Assembly (NCBI RefSeq): GCF_008386695.1
Contig: NZ_VUOC01000001.1
Location: 220,345 to 284,344, forward strand
Direction: 5' to 3'
Source: Chitinophaga agrisoli
GTDB lineage: Bacteria > Bacteroidota > Bacteroidia > Chitinophagales > Chitinophagaceae
Length of the DNA stretch: 64,000 nucleotides
The notes beneath the pieces were generated by a model. It saw only the letters and a program-made list of their open reading frames with translations. It did no database searches and was not told the origin of the DNA. The position numbers and the translations under genes are program-made. This document shows, in pieces, positions 16,171-25,320 of this stretch. The stretch's first letter is position 1. Each line of letters starts with the position of its first letter.

Positions 16171-16218
16171 TCAATTTGGCTCTAAGTGCAGAAATTTGTA
16201 TACTTAGAGCCAAATTGA
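16171..16218. repeat. Perfect 17-bp inverted repeat
   Basis: 16171-16187 (TCAATTTGGCTCTAAGT) is exactly complementary to 16202-16218, with a 14-nt spacer. There is no T run on either side, so it is not a standard terminator. It starts 66 bp after the hydrolase stop. Confidence 0.8.
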
Positions 16219-16288
16219 GAGATGATGACTAAAATAATCTAAAAGGAACGATGGATAACTTATTGGGATGACTTAAACCACCAGTTAT

Positions 16289-16417
16289 ATGCTCACATTG
16301 AAGAATTTTGAATTACAGATAAATGACACGATCGTACATCGTGGAAGAGAATACTACGAAAATGCTGCCGTTGTTGATCTGGATGAAATAGAGGAGGCAC
16401 TCTGGGTGATGACATGA
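16289..16417 (+). pseudogene. Fragment of a SWIM-zinc-finger-type protein
   Basis: A 42-codon open stretch from ATG 16289 encodes LKNFELQINDTIVHRGREYY followed by ENAAVVDLDEIEEALW and ends at TGA 16417. RG-x-x-YY-x-x-x-VV-x-L and the later LW match the N-terminal part of SWIM zinc-finger proteins of Bacteroidota, where an E-x-x-x-W-x-A segment and the CxCn CxH finger should follow. Here the protein stops just after LW, and no finger cysteines follow. A truncated relic is likely. Confidence 0.5.
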
Positions 16418-16691
16418 CACTGATACCAATTGGCAGTCATCTCCATGCTTAAAATTTTTGATGCTAATGCCTGTTATGAAGAGTATTGAAGATATGAATT
16501 TGAGAAACCAGATGAGTGGGATAGTCCCATTTTCTATATTAAAGTAAATGATATCTAGGCTAGATGTTACACAATTAATTCATACGGTTGAGAATGAAAT
16601 TGATCATAGAAATATCTCAATTCAAAAACTACTTGAAATCTGATTATTATCACTGTCAATTACAATGATCATTCAGAAAATAACTAAAAAC

Positions 16692-16718
16692 AAAGACCCA
16701 CGCTGAGCGTGGGTCTTT
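16692..16718 (-). terminator. Terminator of tRNA-Ser
   Basis: A 12-bp perfect stem (16692-16703 with 16707-16718, AAAGACCCACGC) with a 3-nt loop lies 9 bp past the tRNA 3' end; the minus strand continues with TTTGTTTTTA. Confidence 0.85.
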
Positions 16719-16726
16719 AAGGCTTG

Positions 16727-16813
16727 CGGAGAAGAAGGGATTCGAACCCTTGAAACCCTTTCGAGTTTACACACTTTCCAGGCGTGCCAGTTCAACCACT
16801 CCTGCACTTCTCC
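16727..16813 (-). tRNA. tRNA-Ser (anticodon GGA)
   Basis: 87 nt on the minus strand with a class II long variable arm. The acceptor stem is GGAGAAG (16813-16807) paired with CTTCTCC, discriminator G at 16727. The anticodon loop CTGGAAA gives anticodon GGA, reading UCC/UCU serine codons. The T arm contains GGTTCGAATCC. CCA is not encoded. A terminator follows. Confidence 0.95.
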
Positions 16814-16983
16814 GATTGGTTGAATTTTTCTTCAGGGATGCAAAAATACATTTTTTACCCGCATTTCCAAAAGGTATTTTAACCAGGCACTATAAACGCC
16901 TGTAAAACCGCCTCCATCCCCCTAAAAACAAAAACAGCCCCATTAGCGCCCAAACGCTAATGGGGACTGCCCGTAAATATCCC

Positions 16984-18579
16984 CTATAGCGGGTTCTGCA
17001 CCAAATTCGGGTTTTTATTCAGCTCCTCCTGTGGTATCAGGAAAATAGTCCTGTTTGCCCCATTGGGCCTATGCTGGAACCATTTCTTGGTAGCAAAGAT
17101 CCCAAACCGGATAAGATCCTGGCGGCGGTGCGCCTCTGCGGCAAACTCCCAGCCCAGCTCATCCAATAACCTTCCCAGCTGCACATCATCCCCGCCCTGC
17201 AATTCCGTGATCTGGCCATTGTCCCAATAACCATACTGGTATTTACTGCCTTTCTGGAGGTCCGCAGCGGTAACCGTGGCCTTAGCCGGGGTAGTGGTGG
17301 CAAAGGCCCTTTGCCGTACCTGGGTTACCAGCTGAGCGGCCTCCCCTGTCTGGCCGGTGCGTAACAGGCATTCCGCTTTCATCATCAGCACATCTGCATA
17401 GCGGAAGATGGGGAAGTCATTGCTCAGCGAGCCTTTGGCTCCCACCCGTATTTCGTATTTGCCCACACGGAAGCCCTCATTGGATTTGCTTTTTTCTATA
17501 CCCCCCACAAAATTTACATAGTCAATCACTTCTACCCCTGCCGGCGTTTTTTGCGGTCCCTGTAACCAGGTGTCTTTAAGGCGGGTATCTTCCGGGTCGT
17601 AGGTGTTAATGAACTGTGGTACGGCACAGTTGCCGCCCCAGGGCTGCGCTTCCATACGGAATACCTGTTGGCTCAGCGGATCCAGTGTTTTCATATGGAT
17701 AATAAAACCGGGCGCATTGATCTCGTCATAAGGCACGGTAAATATCAGTTCCCGGGAAGTTTCATTATTGGTCTTGAAATTATCGCGGTACTGTGGCTCC
17801 AGCATGTACAGGCCGGTGCCAGCAGCCTGTATCACATCATTACACTGCTGCAAACATTGCGGCCAGGCGGTAGCGCCGCTGTATACCCCTGCATTCAGGT
17901 ACATTTTGGCCAGCAGGGTCTTGGCCGCCCATTTGTTAAAACGGCCGTACATGCCGGTACCGGCAGACTCCCGCAGTAAGGGGATATTATCATTCAGCTC
18001 TTTTACGATAAAATCATATACCTCTTTACGCTGGCTTTGTTTAGGAACGGAAAGGTCCTCATAGTCAGTAACAATGGGCACATTGCCAAAATTATCGCAG
18101 AGCAGCCAGTAGTAGAAAGCGCGCAGGGCTTTCAGTTCAGCCACCAGGCTCTCTTTGGCGGCGCCTACCGGCAGCTTGCCGGAGCTAAAAAGGTAGATGG
18201 CGCGGTTGGTATTGGCCACGCCGTTAAACACACGCCCCCATAAAGCGTCCGGTTGCTCCTGCAGGGAGGTCCAGGTATGACGGTGCATACGTTGGTAGGT
18301 GCCGCCATCATACCATCCATTGGGCCGGGCGGGGGTAATGATCTCGTCCGCGCTTTCTTCCTGCAGGTCAAAATTGCCCATCCAGTCTGCCCATACGGGG
18401 CGTAGCGGGCTATATGCCTGCGCGATGATATTGGAAGTATCGGATTCCTTATAAATAATGCTTTCCTCCACTAATTCGGAAAAGGTCTCGGGATCCAGTT
18501 TGGTGCAGGCGCTGCCGGCGAGCACCATCAGCAAGGCGGCCGTCCCTATCCATGTGTATATGCTATGCCTGTTTTCCAT
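16984..18579 (-). CDS. SusD/RagB-type outer-membrane nutrient-binding lipoprotein
   Basis: 531 residues. It has a lipoprotein-type signal (ALLMVLAGSACTKLDPETF) with acylated Cys at about 26; the lipobox is imperfect (GSAC). The SusD fold is recognisable by the N-terminal TPR-like part (ALWGRVFNGVANTNRAIYLF, LKALRAFYYWLLCDNFGNVP) and the C-terminal RYADVLMMKAECLLRTG and WEFAAEAHRRQDLIRFG, which are the typical RagB/SusD signatures. It pairs with the SusC gene just upstream (20 bp) to import an oligosaccharide or peptide ligand. No GH or protease gene is adjacent, so the substrate cannot be guessed. Confidence 0.95.
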   Translation of the reverse strand: MENRHSIYTWIGTAALLMVLAGSACTKLDPETFSELVEESIIYKESDTSNIIAQAYSPLRPVWADWMGNFDLQEESADEIITPARPNGWYDGGTYQRMHRHTWTSLQEQPDALWGRVFNGVANTNRAIYLFSSGKLPVGAAKESLVAELKALRAFYYWLLCDNFGNVPIVTDYEDLSVPKQSQRKEVYDFIVKELNDNIPLLRESAGTGMYGRFNKWAAKTLLAKMYLNAGVYSGATAWPQCLQQCNDVIQAAGTGLYMLEPQYRDNFKTNNETSRELIFTVPYDEINAPGFIIHMKTLDPLSQQVFRMEAQPWGGNCAVPQFINTYDPEDTRLKDTWLQGPQKTPAGVEVIDYVNFVGGIEKSKSNEGFRVGKYEIRVGAKGSLSNDFPIFRYADVLMMKAECLLRTGQTGEAAQLVTQVRQRAFATTTPAKATVTAADLQKGSKYQYGYWDNGQITELQGGDDVQLGRLLDELGWEFAAEAHRRQDLIRFGIFATKKWFQHRPNGANRTIFLIPQEELNKNPNLVQNPL

Positions 18580-18599
18580 GACTGCTGTTTTAAATGGTA

Positions 18600-21578
18600 C
18601 TAAAAAGTAAGGTTCACGCCAAGGGTAAAAGTGCGGGTGGTTGGGTATTTATCCCGCTCATCATCACCGGGGGCCAGCCCGGTACGTATCACTTCCGGGT
18701 CTATACCCTTGTAGCCGGTAATGGTGGCCAGGTTCAGCGCCGCTACATAAATGCGGGCTGCCTGTATATAGCGGGTGCGTTTGGTATTGAAATTATACCC
18801 CAGCGTAACGTTGTCCACCTTCCAGTAATCACCGTTCTCCACATAATAGCTCACCAGGGCCAGGTCATCATTCAGCCGGGTTTTACCGTATACATTATCA
18901 AATGCGGTTTTGAGCATATTATACTGCACCACTTTAGGGTTTTCATAGAACAGGCGCTGGAAGTTCAGGATCTGGAAACCAAAAGCGCCCCGCATAGTAA
19001 CATTCAGATCAAACCTTTTATAGCGTACAGAGTTATTCCATCCCAGGAAATGTTTGGGCAGGCCGTTGCCCAATATTTGCTTGTCATCCGGGCTTTTATC
19101 TGCGCTGGCTACCGGTTTGCCATCCTTGCCTTCTATGATCCAGCGGCCATTATCATCAATACCTATGGATTTATAGCCATAAAAATTACCGATGGGGCGG
19201 CCTACCTGTACCCGGTGGGTGGGCTCCTGGATAGGCTCCCCGGTGTACCCGGCGTCAAAATAATCGTTGGTGGTGGCAAAGGTGTTGCTGGAAAGGGATA
19301 CCAGCACATTCTTATTGGTGGAGTAGTTAAACCCGGAGTTCCATTGGAAATTGCGGGTGCTTACCGGTACAAAATTCAACAGCACTTCAAGCCCCTGGTT
19401 GCGGATCTGGGCGGCATTGGCCACTATCTCCGGCGTGGGATAAGGAGGTACGGGTACCTGGTAATCAAAGATGGCGTCTTTGGTGAGCCGGCGGTAAGCA
19501 TCTATACTACCGCTAATGCGGCTGCCGAACAGGGAGAAATCCACCCCTACGTTAAACTCTTCTTTCTTTTCCCATTGCAATTCCGCGTTAGGGTTACGCA
19601 CCGCATCCAGACCCTGTACCCAAACGCCGTTTATCAGGAAACGGTTGCCGTAGTTAAAGCTGCGCAACGATGCATAGAGATCATCCGGCACCGTACCTGT
19701 TACCCCAAAACCAGCGCGCAGCTTAAGATCATCCAGCCAGGTAAGCCCGGTCATGAATGTCTCTTTGCTTACACGCCATCCCAATGATACGGCGGGGAAA
19801 GTACCCCAGCGGCTGTTGCTGCCAAACTTGGTAGATCCTTCATGGCGTACGCTGGCCAGCAGCAGGTACTTATCATCCCAGTTATAACTAAGGCGGCCAA
19901 AGAAACCGATCAGCTTCCATTTATCTTTAAAGCTGCCCATAACAGCCTCTCCGCGCTTCAGGGCGTCGCCTGCTTCCATGTTATTATAAGAGTACTGATC
20001 CGTTGGGAAATCCCAGTTCTGCATGTAAAAGTTCTCGCGGGTATTATCCTGGTAGCTGTAACCACCCAGCAGGTTAAAGCGGTGTTTACGGATGCTGCGC
20101 GTATACTCCGTAGTAAACTCCAGCAGGTTATCCTGCATGTCTGAGGTGCCGCGGGAGGCATAGCCATTGCGGTTGTTTTTTACGGTGGATACGTGCTTCT
20201 TGGTCTCTGCATATCCCCTGGTCTCAGACCATTTATTACCGGATACCAGCAGTTTCATGCGCAGGTCTTTGACAGGTTCCAGCGTAAGGCTACCGTTCAG
20301 ACGGGTCTCTCTTTCGTCATTCTGTCCATAAGATTCCATCAGGTAAGCCACCGGGTTATCGTAGAAGTAGATGTTCCGTTCCAGCCAATCGCCTTTATAA
20401 TTACGCACGCTATCTGTGGGATTACGGATCATGGCCTGGCGGTATACATAATTATTAAAACTGTTACCGTTGATGAAACCGCCTTCGCCCGCATCCACAC
20501 CAGACCAGTAGGTACGGCTGCGCGTGATCACATTCAGGTTGGCTTTAAGCTTACCATCCAGCATAACATGGTTTACATCTGCACGGCCGGTGATCTGTTT
20601 GTTGTTCGAATTAACAAACAACCCTTCCCAGTTACGGTAGTTAAGGGAGGCGGTTACATTCGTAGTAGGACTGCCGCCCTGGAAGCTAAGATTGTGCGTA
20701 TGGCTTACCGGCGACCGGGTAATTTCCTTGAGCCAGTCTGTAGAGCTGCCATAATCTGTAAAATCAATGCCTTCTTTGATCAGGCGGCGGTAATCATCTC
20801 CGGTAAGAAATTCCGGACGGCGCGCAATGGCTTGCAGGCTTACATACCCATCGTATTGGATGGTAGGCTTCATTTCGCCATGCAGTTTTTTGGTGGTGAT
20901 AAGGATCACGCCATTGGTGCCGCGGGTACCGTAAATAGCGGCGGCAGAGCCATCTTTCAACACGTCTACAGATTCTATGTCTTCCGGGGCCACGGTGTTC
21001 AGGCTGCCAGGGATCCCATCTATGAGTATCAGGGGAGAGGTGCCTGCCTTTAGCGTGGTAATACCACGCAGCTGTATCTGCGTGTTGGAGGTGGGGTTAC
21101 CACTGGGCGTAGATACCGTCAACCCTGCTACTTTGCCCTGTATCAGCTGTGCTGCATCCCGTACGGCGCCCTTCACAAAGTTCTCAGATTTAACGCTGGC
21201 AATGGCGCTGGTCACATCGCCCTTACGCTGGGTACCATAGCCTACTACCACTACTTCATTCAACCCTACTTCTGTAGACTCCAGCTGTACATCTATGACA
21301 GCGCGCCCGTTTACCGGCATTTCCAATGATTTCATGCCGGTGAATTTGAATACCAGTATCTTACCCCCTGCCGGCAGCGTCAATTTATACTGACCGTTGA
21401 CGTCTGTGATACCCCCTGTATTAGCGCCGGCTACAGATACGCTTACGCCGGGCAGCGGATTACCTTCCTTTGCGTCTGTCACTTTTCCGGATACAGGTAT
21501 CCCCTGCGCCATCAGGAAGCCAGAGGCGAGTAACCACGGTATAAGCAATAGCGTGGCCTTAACGTTGAATGAACGCAT
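18600..21578 (-). CDS. SusC/RagA-type TonB-dependent transporter
   Basis: 992 residues. Signal peptide (LLLIPWLLASGFLMAQ), then a carboxypeptidase-regulatory-like domain (about 27-110), the TonB-box/plug with GLNEVVVVGYGTQRKGDVT, the SusC plug signature DVLKDGSAAAIYGTRGTNGVILITTKK spread over its plug region, and a beta-barrel ending in aromatic FTLGVNLTF. It forms the outer-membrane channel of a SusCD pair with the gene at 16984. No ECF sigma or anti-sigma gene lies next to it, so it is not of the FecIR-type regulated set here. Confidence 0.95.
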   Translation of the reverse strand: MRSFNVKATLLLIPWLLASGFLMAQGIPVSGKVTDAKEGNPLPGVSVSVAGANTGGITDVNGQYKLTLPAGGKILVFKFTGMKSLEMPVNGRAVIDVQLESTEVGLNEVVVVGYGTQRKGDVTSAIASVKSENFVKGAVRDAAQLIQGKVAGLTVSTPSGNPTSNTQIQLRGITTLKAGTSPLILIDGIPGSLNTVAPEDIESVDVLKDGSAAAIYGTRGTNGVILITTKKLHGEMKPTIQYDGYVSLQAIARRPEFLTGDDYRRLIKEGIDFTDYGSSTDWLKEITRSPVSHTHNLSFQGGSPTTNVTASLNYRNWEGLFVNSNNKQITGRADVNHVMLDGKLKANLNVITRSRTYWSGVDAGEGGFINGNSFNNYVYRQAMIRNPTDSVRNYKGDWLERNIYFYDNPVAYLMESYGQNDERETRLNGSLTLEPVKDLRMKLLVSGNKWSETRGYAETKKHVSTVKNNRNGYASRGTSDMQDNLLEFTTEYTRSIRKHRFNLLGGYSYQDNTRENFYMQNWDFPTDQYSYNNMEAGDALKRGEAVMGSFKDKWKLIGFFGRLSYNWDDKYLLLASVRHEGSTKFGSNSRWGTFPAVSLGWRVSKETFMTGLTWLDDLKLRAGFGVTGTVPDDLYASLRSFNYGNRFLINGVWVQGLDAVRNPNAELQWEKKEEFNVGVDFSLFGSRISGSIDAYRRLTKDAIFDYQVPVPPYPTPEIVANAAQIRNQGLEVLLNFVPVSTRNFQWNSGFNYSTNKNVLVSLSSNTFATTNDYFDAGYTGEPIQEPTHRVQVGRPIGNFYGYKSIGIDDNGRWIIEGKDGKPVASADKSPDDKQILGNGLPKHFLGWNNSVRYKRFDLNVTMRGAFGFQILNFQRLFYENPKVVQYNMLKTAFDNVYGKTRLNDDLALVSYYVENGDYWKVDNVTLGYNFNTKRTRYIQAARIYVAALNLATITGYKGIDPEVIRTGLAPGDDERDKYPTTRTFTLGVNLTF

Positions 21579-21953
21579 GTCCTTATGTTTTAGTAGTAAA
21601 GATTGTCACTGCTATGTACGGCGCCACCGAAACGATGCGATTATAGTTGTTTGTCCTTTCTTTGGTTGAATTGTCAGGCTGATCCGTTTTTATAAAATTA
21701 CTTAGTTAAATAAGTGTCGCTATCACACTAATTAACCGATTGTTTACGAAATTTAACTGTATTGCTCTGGCAGGACTGGCAGAGGGGTTAAGAATCGTAA
21801 ACGAGCAGCTGTGCGTATCATTCACATATAAGGAGGGTCAAGGGCATAGCAGGCTGGTATGGATATAAAAAAGGGGATATATCTGGTTGATACATCCCCT
21901 TTTATCCAGTAGGTCACAGGCAGCGTCTGAAACGCGCCGCCCACTTGTAAAGT
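21579..21953. other. Intergenic region, 375 bp
   Basis: Upstream region of the susC gene; no clear -7 motif (TAnnTTTG) is found on the minus strand. It contains the terminator of the metallopeptidase gene at 21866-21903. Nothing else is visible. Confidence 0.5.
21866..21903 (-). terminator. Rho-independent terminator
   Basis: Stem 21869-21878 (AAAAGGGGAT) with 21894-21903 around a 15-nt loop; the minus strand continues with a T run (from 21872 down). It lies about 50 bp after the stop of the peptidase gene. Confidence 0.75.
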
Positions 21954-22640
21954 TTAGATCTCCGGGTGCGCTCCATAGCTGCTCCACAGCTCGTCCAGCG
22001 TTTTACCGGTAGTTTTTTGCCAGATGTCCGGCGTATAGTTGCCGGCCCGCATAGTAGCGTCCAGTTTTTTAACGGCGCCGCGGTTTGCGTTTTCCACCCA
22101 TACCAGGAAACGGGCTACCACCCGGTAGCTCTGCTCATAGGTCTGGGAGGGCGCATAGGCCGGCAGGGCCCAGCCGGCCCCTTTATTATCTACGCCAAAT
22201 ACATAGCGCACATAATCTGCAATGCCTTCGGTTAGCCATCCGGGACCTTTACTATCAGGATAAGCCTGCACAATATGCATCACCTCATGTGTTACCACAT
22301 CTATATCCCCCGGGTGCTTATGCAGCCATTCCGGGTTATACCGTACCACGCCGTTACCGGTGGCGGCTACGCCGTCATAGGCAGGGTCTATCATAAAGGT
22401 CACGGTCTTTAAAGTGCGCTTATTATACGTTTTTGCCAGACGCGGGTAAACCGTAAAGAAAGCATCCTGCATTCTTTGTTTTACGTTCTTGTCAAAACTG
22501 GCGTCTTTGTTAATAAAGACCAGGGTATAACCACCCTGCCGGATGGTATCGGCGGTCATAAAATCTGCCTGGGCATGTAAGGCCGGCTTATTGGCCATCA
22601 GCAGTAACAGGGCTGCTGCTCCCGTCAACAATTTCTTCAT
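21954..22640 (-). CDS. Exported basic-secretory-protein-type metallopeptidase
   Basis: 228 residues. It has a signal peptide (LLTGAAALLLLMANKPALHAQ, cleavage near 24). The zinc-binding HExxH is HEVMH at 118-122 with a downstream Glu in WLTEGIADYVRY (about 138) as in the BSP family (plant and bacterial basic secretory proteins). Family proteins are thought to be secreted peptidases. No partner gene is adjacent; a terminator follows. The start ATG 22640 lies inside a longer open frame on the same strand (22588-22812), which I treat as doubtful. Confidence 0.8.
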   Translation of the reverse strand: MKKLLTGAAALLLLMANKPALHAQADFMTADTIRQGGYTLVFINKDASFDKNVKQRMQDAFFTVYPRLAKTYNKRTLKTVTFMIDPAYDGVAATGNGVVRYNPEWLHKHPGDIDVVTHEVMHIVQAYPDSKGPGWLTEGIADYVRYVFGVDNKGAGWALPAYAPSQTYEQSYRVVARFLVWVENANRGAVKKLDATMRAGNYTPDIWQKTTGKTLDELWSSYGAHPEI

Positions 22641-22812
22641 AAATGGTTGGTGCTTGTGCCGGGCAAGATAAGCTGTTTATAGCAGTGTTGCAATAAGCCG
22701 GAACGGTAGCCGGTTTAGGAGGTTTTGCGGTGGCATTATTCACCTGGTGTGCGGTATAGGCGATGAGGATAACGATCACGCCGGCAGAGGCAAAGGAAGC
22801 AGCGTATTGCAT
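22588..22812 (-). CDS. Doubtful small membrane protein
   Basis: 74 residues from ATG 22812. A hydrophobic helix (ASFASAGVIVILIAYTAHQV) is followed by a Pro/Thr/Cys-containing tail. It overlaps the first 53 bp of the peptidase gene in another frame. The hydrophobic N-terminus is compatible with a small exported or membrane peptide, but there is no homology I recognise and overlap of this length is unusual. Low confidence. Confidence 0.25.
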   Translation of the reverse strand: MQYAASFASAGVIVILIAYTAHQVNNATAKPPKPATVPAYCNTAINSLSCPAQAPTIYEEIVDGSSSPVTADGQ

Positions 22813-23920
22813 ATGGCAAGGTTTTGTGATAAAAGAACCTGCAAGACCACCGGAGCGGCCTCGCAGGCCCTGACAACAGAGAACAGATGTTAAATGTTGG
22901 TTTTTGATCTTTACTTGTGCTTAGTATAATATATATCCACTTGCTGTATCACTACAGCCAATAGTTATATCGATATAAAAAGAGATGATGGTGATCAACA
23001 ACAGTAAGGCATACAGCCTGCAGAACGGATAAAGTTTTTACGTGTATTCATGTTAGTCAATTTATATGCTGATGCCCAGCATGCTCCTTAAATCAACTAA
23101 TTAATGGTGGTGATTAATCAGTGTAGTGATACAAATATAACGTGCGCTCATGTAATCACCAAAAAATATCCTACAAATTCTGTAGACTAATAAACACATA
23201 ACATAAATGGCAAAAAAAAGAGCCCGATAGATATCAAGCTCTGTCAAGCTATCCATTAAGACACAACGTTTGGTTAATGGAATGCGTGTATAATAACTTT
23301 AGAAACTTTCACAAATGGAAACCGTCATGGTGAGGAGCCTGCCCAAAAAAGGGAAGCCTGATGAAGATCAGGCTCATTCCCCTATTTGGTTTAACCATTA
23401 AAAGACACAAAAAATGATTCTCGTATCATTCACATGACAATTGACAATATTTTACAACCGTAGTGTTATACGGTACTGTGGTCTGTGTGGTTTGCCGTAG
23501 ATGCCGCGTCAATTAAGCGCCGCAGGCAATGCCCCCTTACGTACCATTACTGGTAAACAGCGAGCCATATAAAAAAAGTCCCCCCTAGGATATGGCTGGG
23601 GTGCTGTTTCCCCGTGATTATCATTACATCCCCCCTTAATAATGTTATACTGTACGCTCGTGATATCAGCGCTGTTGAAAGATTGGGTTCCCTTAATCTC
23701 CCGCGCTTATATAACATCGAAATTAAAAAGATTCTTATTTTTAATATGTTAATCATCAGTTAACGTGAAAAGTTTTTACTACTGGTTTTAGAGGAGAAAG
23801 CGCAAACATATTGATAACGATAGCTGTTACAATCGTGTAGGAATTCATGACAAACATCAGCTTTGATTTAGTAACGCGCTGCTACCTTTGCAATGATTAC
23901 TTCACTTATCATACCTATAT
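22813..23920. other. Intergenic region, 1.1 kb
   Basis: No gene can be supported. It contains a hairpin at about 22829-22866 (CCTGC...GCAGG), a terminator-like inverted repeat around 23348-23372 (GAGCCTGAT-type arms), the tail end of which precedes a short open stretch encoding VMVRSLPKKGKPDEDQ that I rejected as a gene, and the cydAB promoter at 23862-23890. It is AT-rich and may contain small RNAs that cannot be recognised by eye. Confidence 0.5.
23862..23890 (+). promoter_or_regulatory. Bacteroidota-type promoter of cydAB
   Basis: TTTG at 23862-23865 and TACCTTTG at 23883-23890 (consensus TAnnTTTG), 17 bp apart, 30 bp upstream of the cydA start. Confidence 0.7.
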
Positions 23921-25294
23921 ATGCCGTCTGTTGAAATACTAGCCAGGGTGCAATTTGCGTTCACCATCGCTTTCCACTATATATATCCTCCGCTGAGCAT
24001 AGGTTTGGGCGTATGCCTGGTTATCATGGAAGGGCTGTACCTTAAAACAGGGTTGGCCATCTACCAGGAGATAACCCGTTTCTGGATCAGGATCTTTGCC
24101 CTCATATTTGGTATAGGGGTGGCCACCGGTATCGTTATGGAGTTTGAGTTTGGCACCAACTGGGCCACTTACTCCCATTATGTAGGCGATATATTTGGCA
24201 GCGCCCTGGCGGCGGAAGGTATTTTTGCCTTTGCGCTGGAATCCGGCTTCCTGGGCGTACTGCTTTTTGGATGGAACCGGGTAGGCAAGGGTGTCCATTA
24301 TTTTGCCACCATCATGGTGGCATTAGGCTCCATTTTCTCCGCCCTATGGATCGTGATCGCCAACTCCTGGCAGCAAACGCCGGCCGGTTTCCGTATTGAG
24401 GGTACTGGTATGCAGGCCAGGGCAGTGGTAACGGATTTCTGGGAAATGGTACTGAACCCATCCTCCGTAGACCGCTTTTCCCATGTGATCATTGGCGCCT
24501 TCCTGGCGGGCTCTTTCCTGGTCATGAGCGTGGCCGCCTGGTATATACTGCGCAAACAGTTCACCGCACATGCGCAGGCCATGTTTAAGGTAGGGCTCCG
24601 CGTAGCGGCAGTAGCCGCCCTCTTACAGCTGTTTACCGGCCACCGCTCCGCTGAATATGTGAGCGAATACCAGCCGGCCAAATTGGCGGCTATGGAGGGG
24701 CATTATGATAGCCTGGCCGCGGCAGACATGTACATGATAGGATGGGTGAACCAGCAGAAACAGCAAACCAGCGGTATAAAGATCCCGGGCGGCCTCTCCT
24801 TCCTTACCCATGGCAGCTTTAGCGCACCGGTAGAGGGTCTGCGGGCTACCCCGGAGGCAGACCGCCCCACCGCCGTGAACTTTGTTTTCCAGACCTATCA
24901 CACCATGGTGATCATCGGCTTTACCCTGATAGGACTTACCTTATTGGCCGCTTTCCTGCTATGGAAAAAGAAGCTGTTTGAGCAACGCTGGCTCATGATC
25001 ATATTTGTGGGGGCCGTGCTGCTACCGCAGATCGCCAACCAGGTGGGCTGGTACACGGCAGAAGTAGGCCGGCAGCCCTGGGTAGTATATAAACTGTTGC
25101 GTACCTCAGACGCGCTGTCAAAAACAGTATCGGCCAACCAGGTAATGTTCTCCCTGGTACTGTTTACCATGGTATACGCACTGCTGTTTGTGCTGTTCCT
25201 GTTCCTGCTGCACCGGAAAATACAACATGGTCCGGATGTAACGCAGAATGAGGAGGAGGTGAGTGATCTTTATTCAAAACGAAATCTGGCTTAA
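23921..25294 (+). CDS. cydA: Cytochrome bd ubiquinol oxidase subunit I
   Basis: 457 residues. The haem-b ligand His19 ([14 protein letters not shown]) and second-helix residues including [19 protein letters not shown] are present, as is [16 protein letters not shown] (about 386), the conserved quinol-site motif. The length is that of short-Q-loop CydA (about 450) rather than the 520-residue long form of E. coli. It reduces O2 to water with menaquinol or ubiquinol, at high O2 affinity, in the inner membrane. cydB follows after 26 bp. Preceded by a clear promoter. Confidence 0.95.
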   Translation: MPSVEILARVQFAFTIAFHYIYPPLSIGLGVCLVIMEGLYLKTGLAIYQEITRFWIRIFALIFGIGVATGIVMEFEFGTNWATYSHYVGDIFGSALAAEGIFAFALESGFLGVLLFGWNRVGKGVHYFATIMVALGSIFSALWIVIANSWQQTPAGFRIEGTGMQARAVVTDFWEMVLNPSSVDRFSHVIIGAFLAGSFLVMSVAAWYILRKQFTAHAQAMFKVGLRVAAVAALLQLFTGHRSAEYVSEYQPAKLAAMEGHYDSLAAADMYMIGWVNQQKQQTSGIKIPGGLSFLTHGSFSAPVEGLRATPEADRPTAVNFVFQTYHTMVIIGFTLIGLTLLAAFLLWKKKLFEQRWLMIIFVGAVLLPQIANQVGWYTAEVGRQPWVVYKLLRTSDALSKTVSANQVMFSLVLFTMVYALLFVLFLFLLHRKIQHGPDVTQNEEEVSDLYSKRNLA

Positions 25295-25320
25295 GGCGCA
25301 GTCGCGCATAAACTTTATCT

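Larger units (their letters stand above)
16106..16726. other. Intergenic region with gene decay, 621 bp
   Basis: Holds a perfect 17-bp inverted repeat (16171-16218), a SWIM-protein-like fragment (16289-16417), a further short open stretch around 16475-16557 encoding EFEKPDEWDSPIFYIKV with an in-frame stop, and the tRNA terminator at 16692-16718. No intact gene is visible. The region looks like the decayed remains of one or two host genes. Confidence 0.55.

Noticed and set aside
23316-23402. Small peptide ORF (28 codons, METVMVRSLPKKGK...) as a RiPP precursor
   Set aside because: No modification enzymes nearby and the stretch overlaps a terminator-like hairpin.
23547-23756. 69-codon minus-strand ORF
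   Set aside because: No homology pattern, in AT-rich intergenic DNA; not supported.
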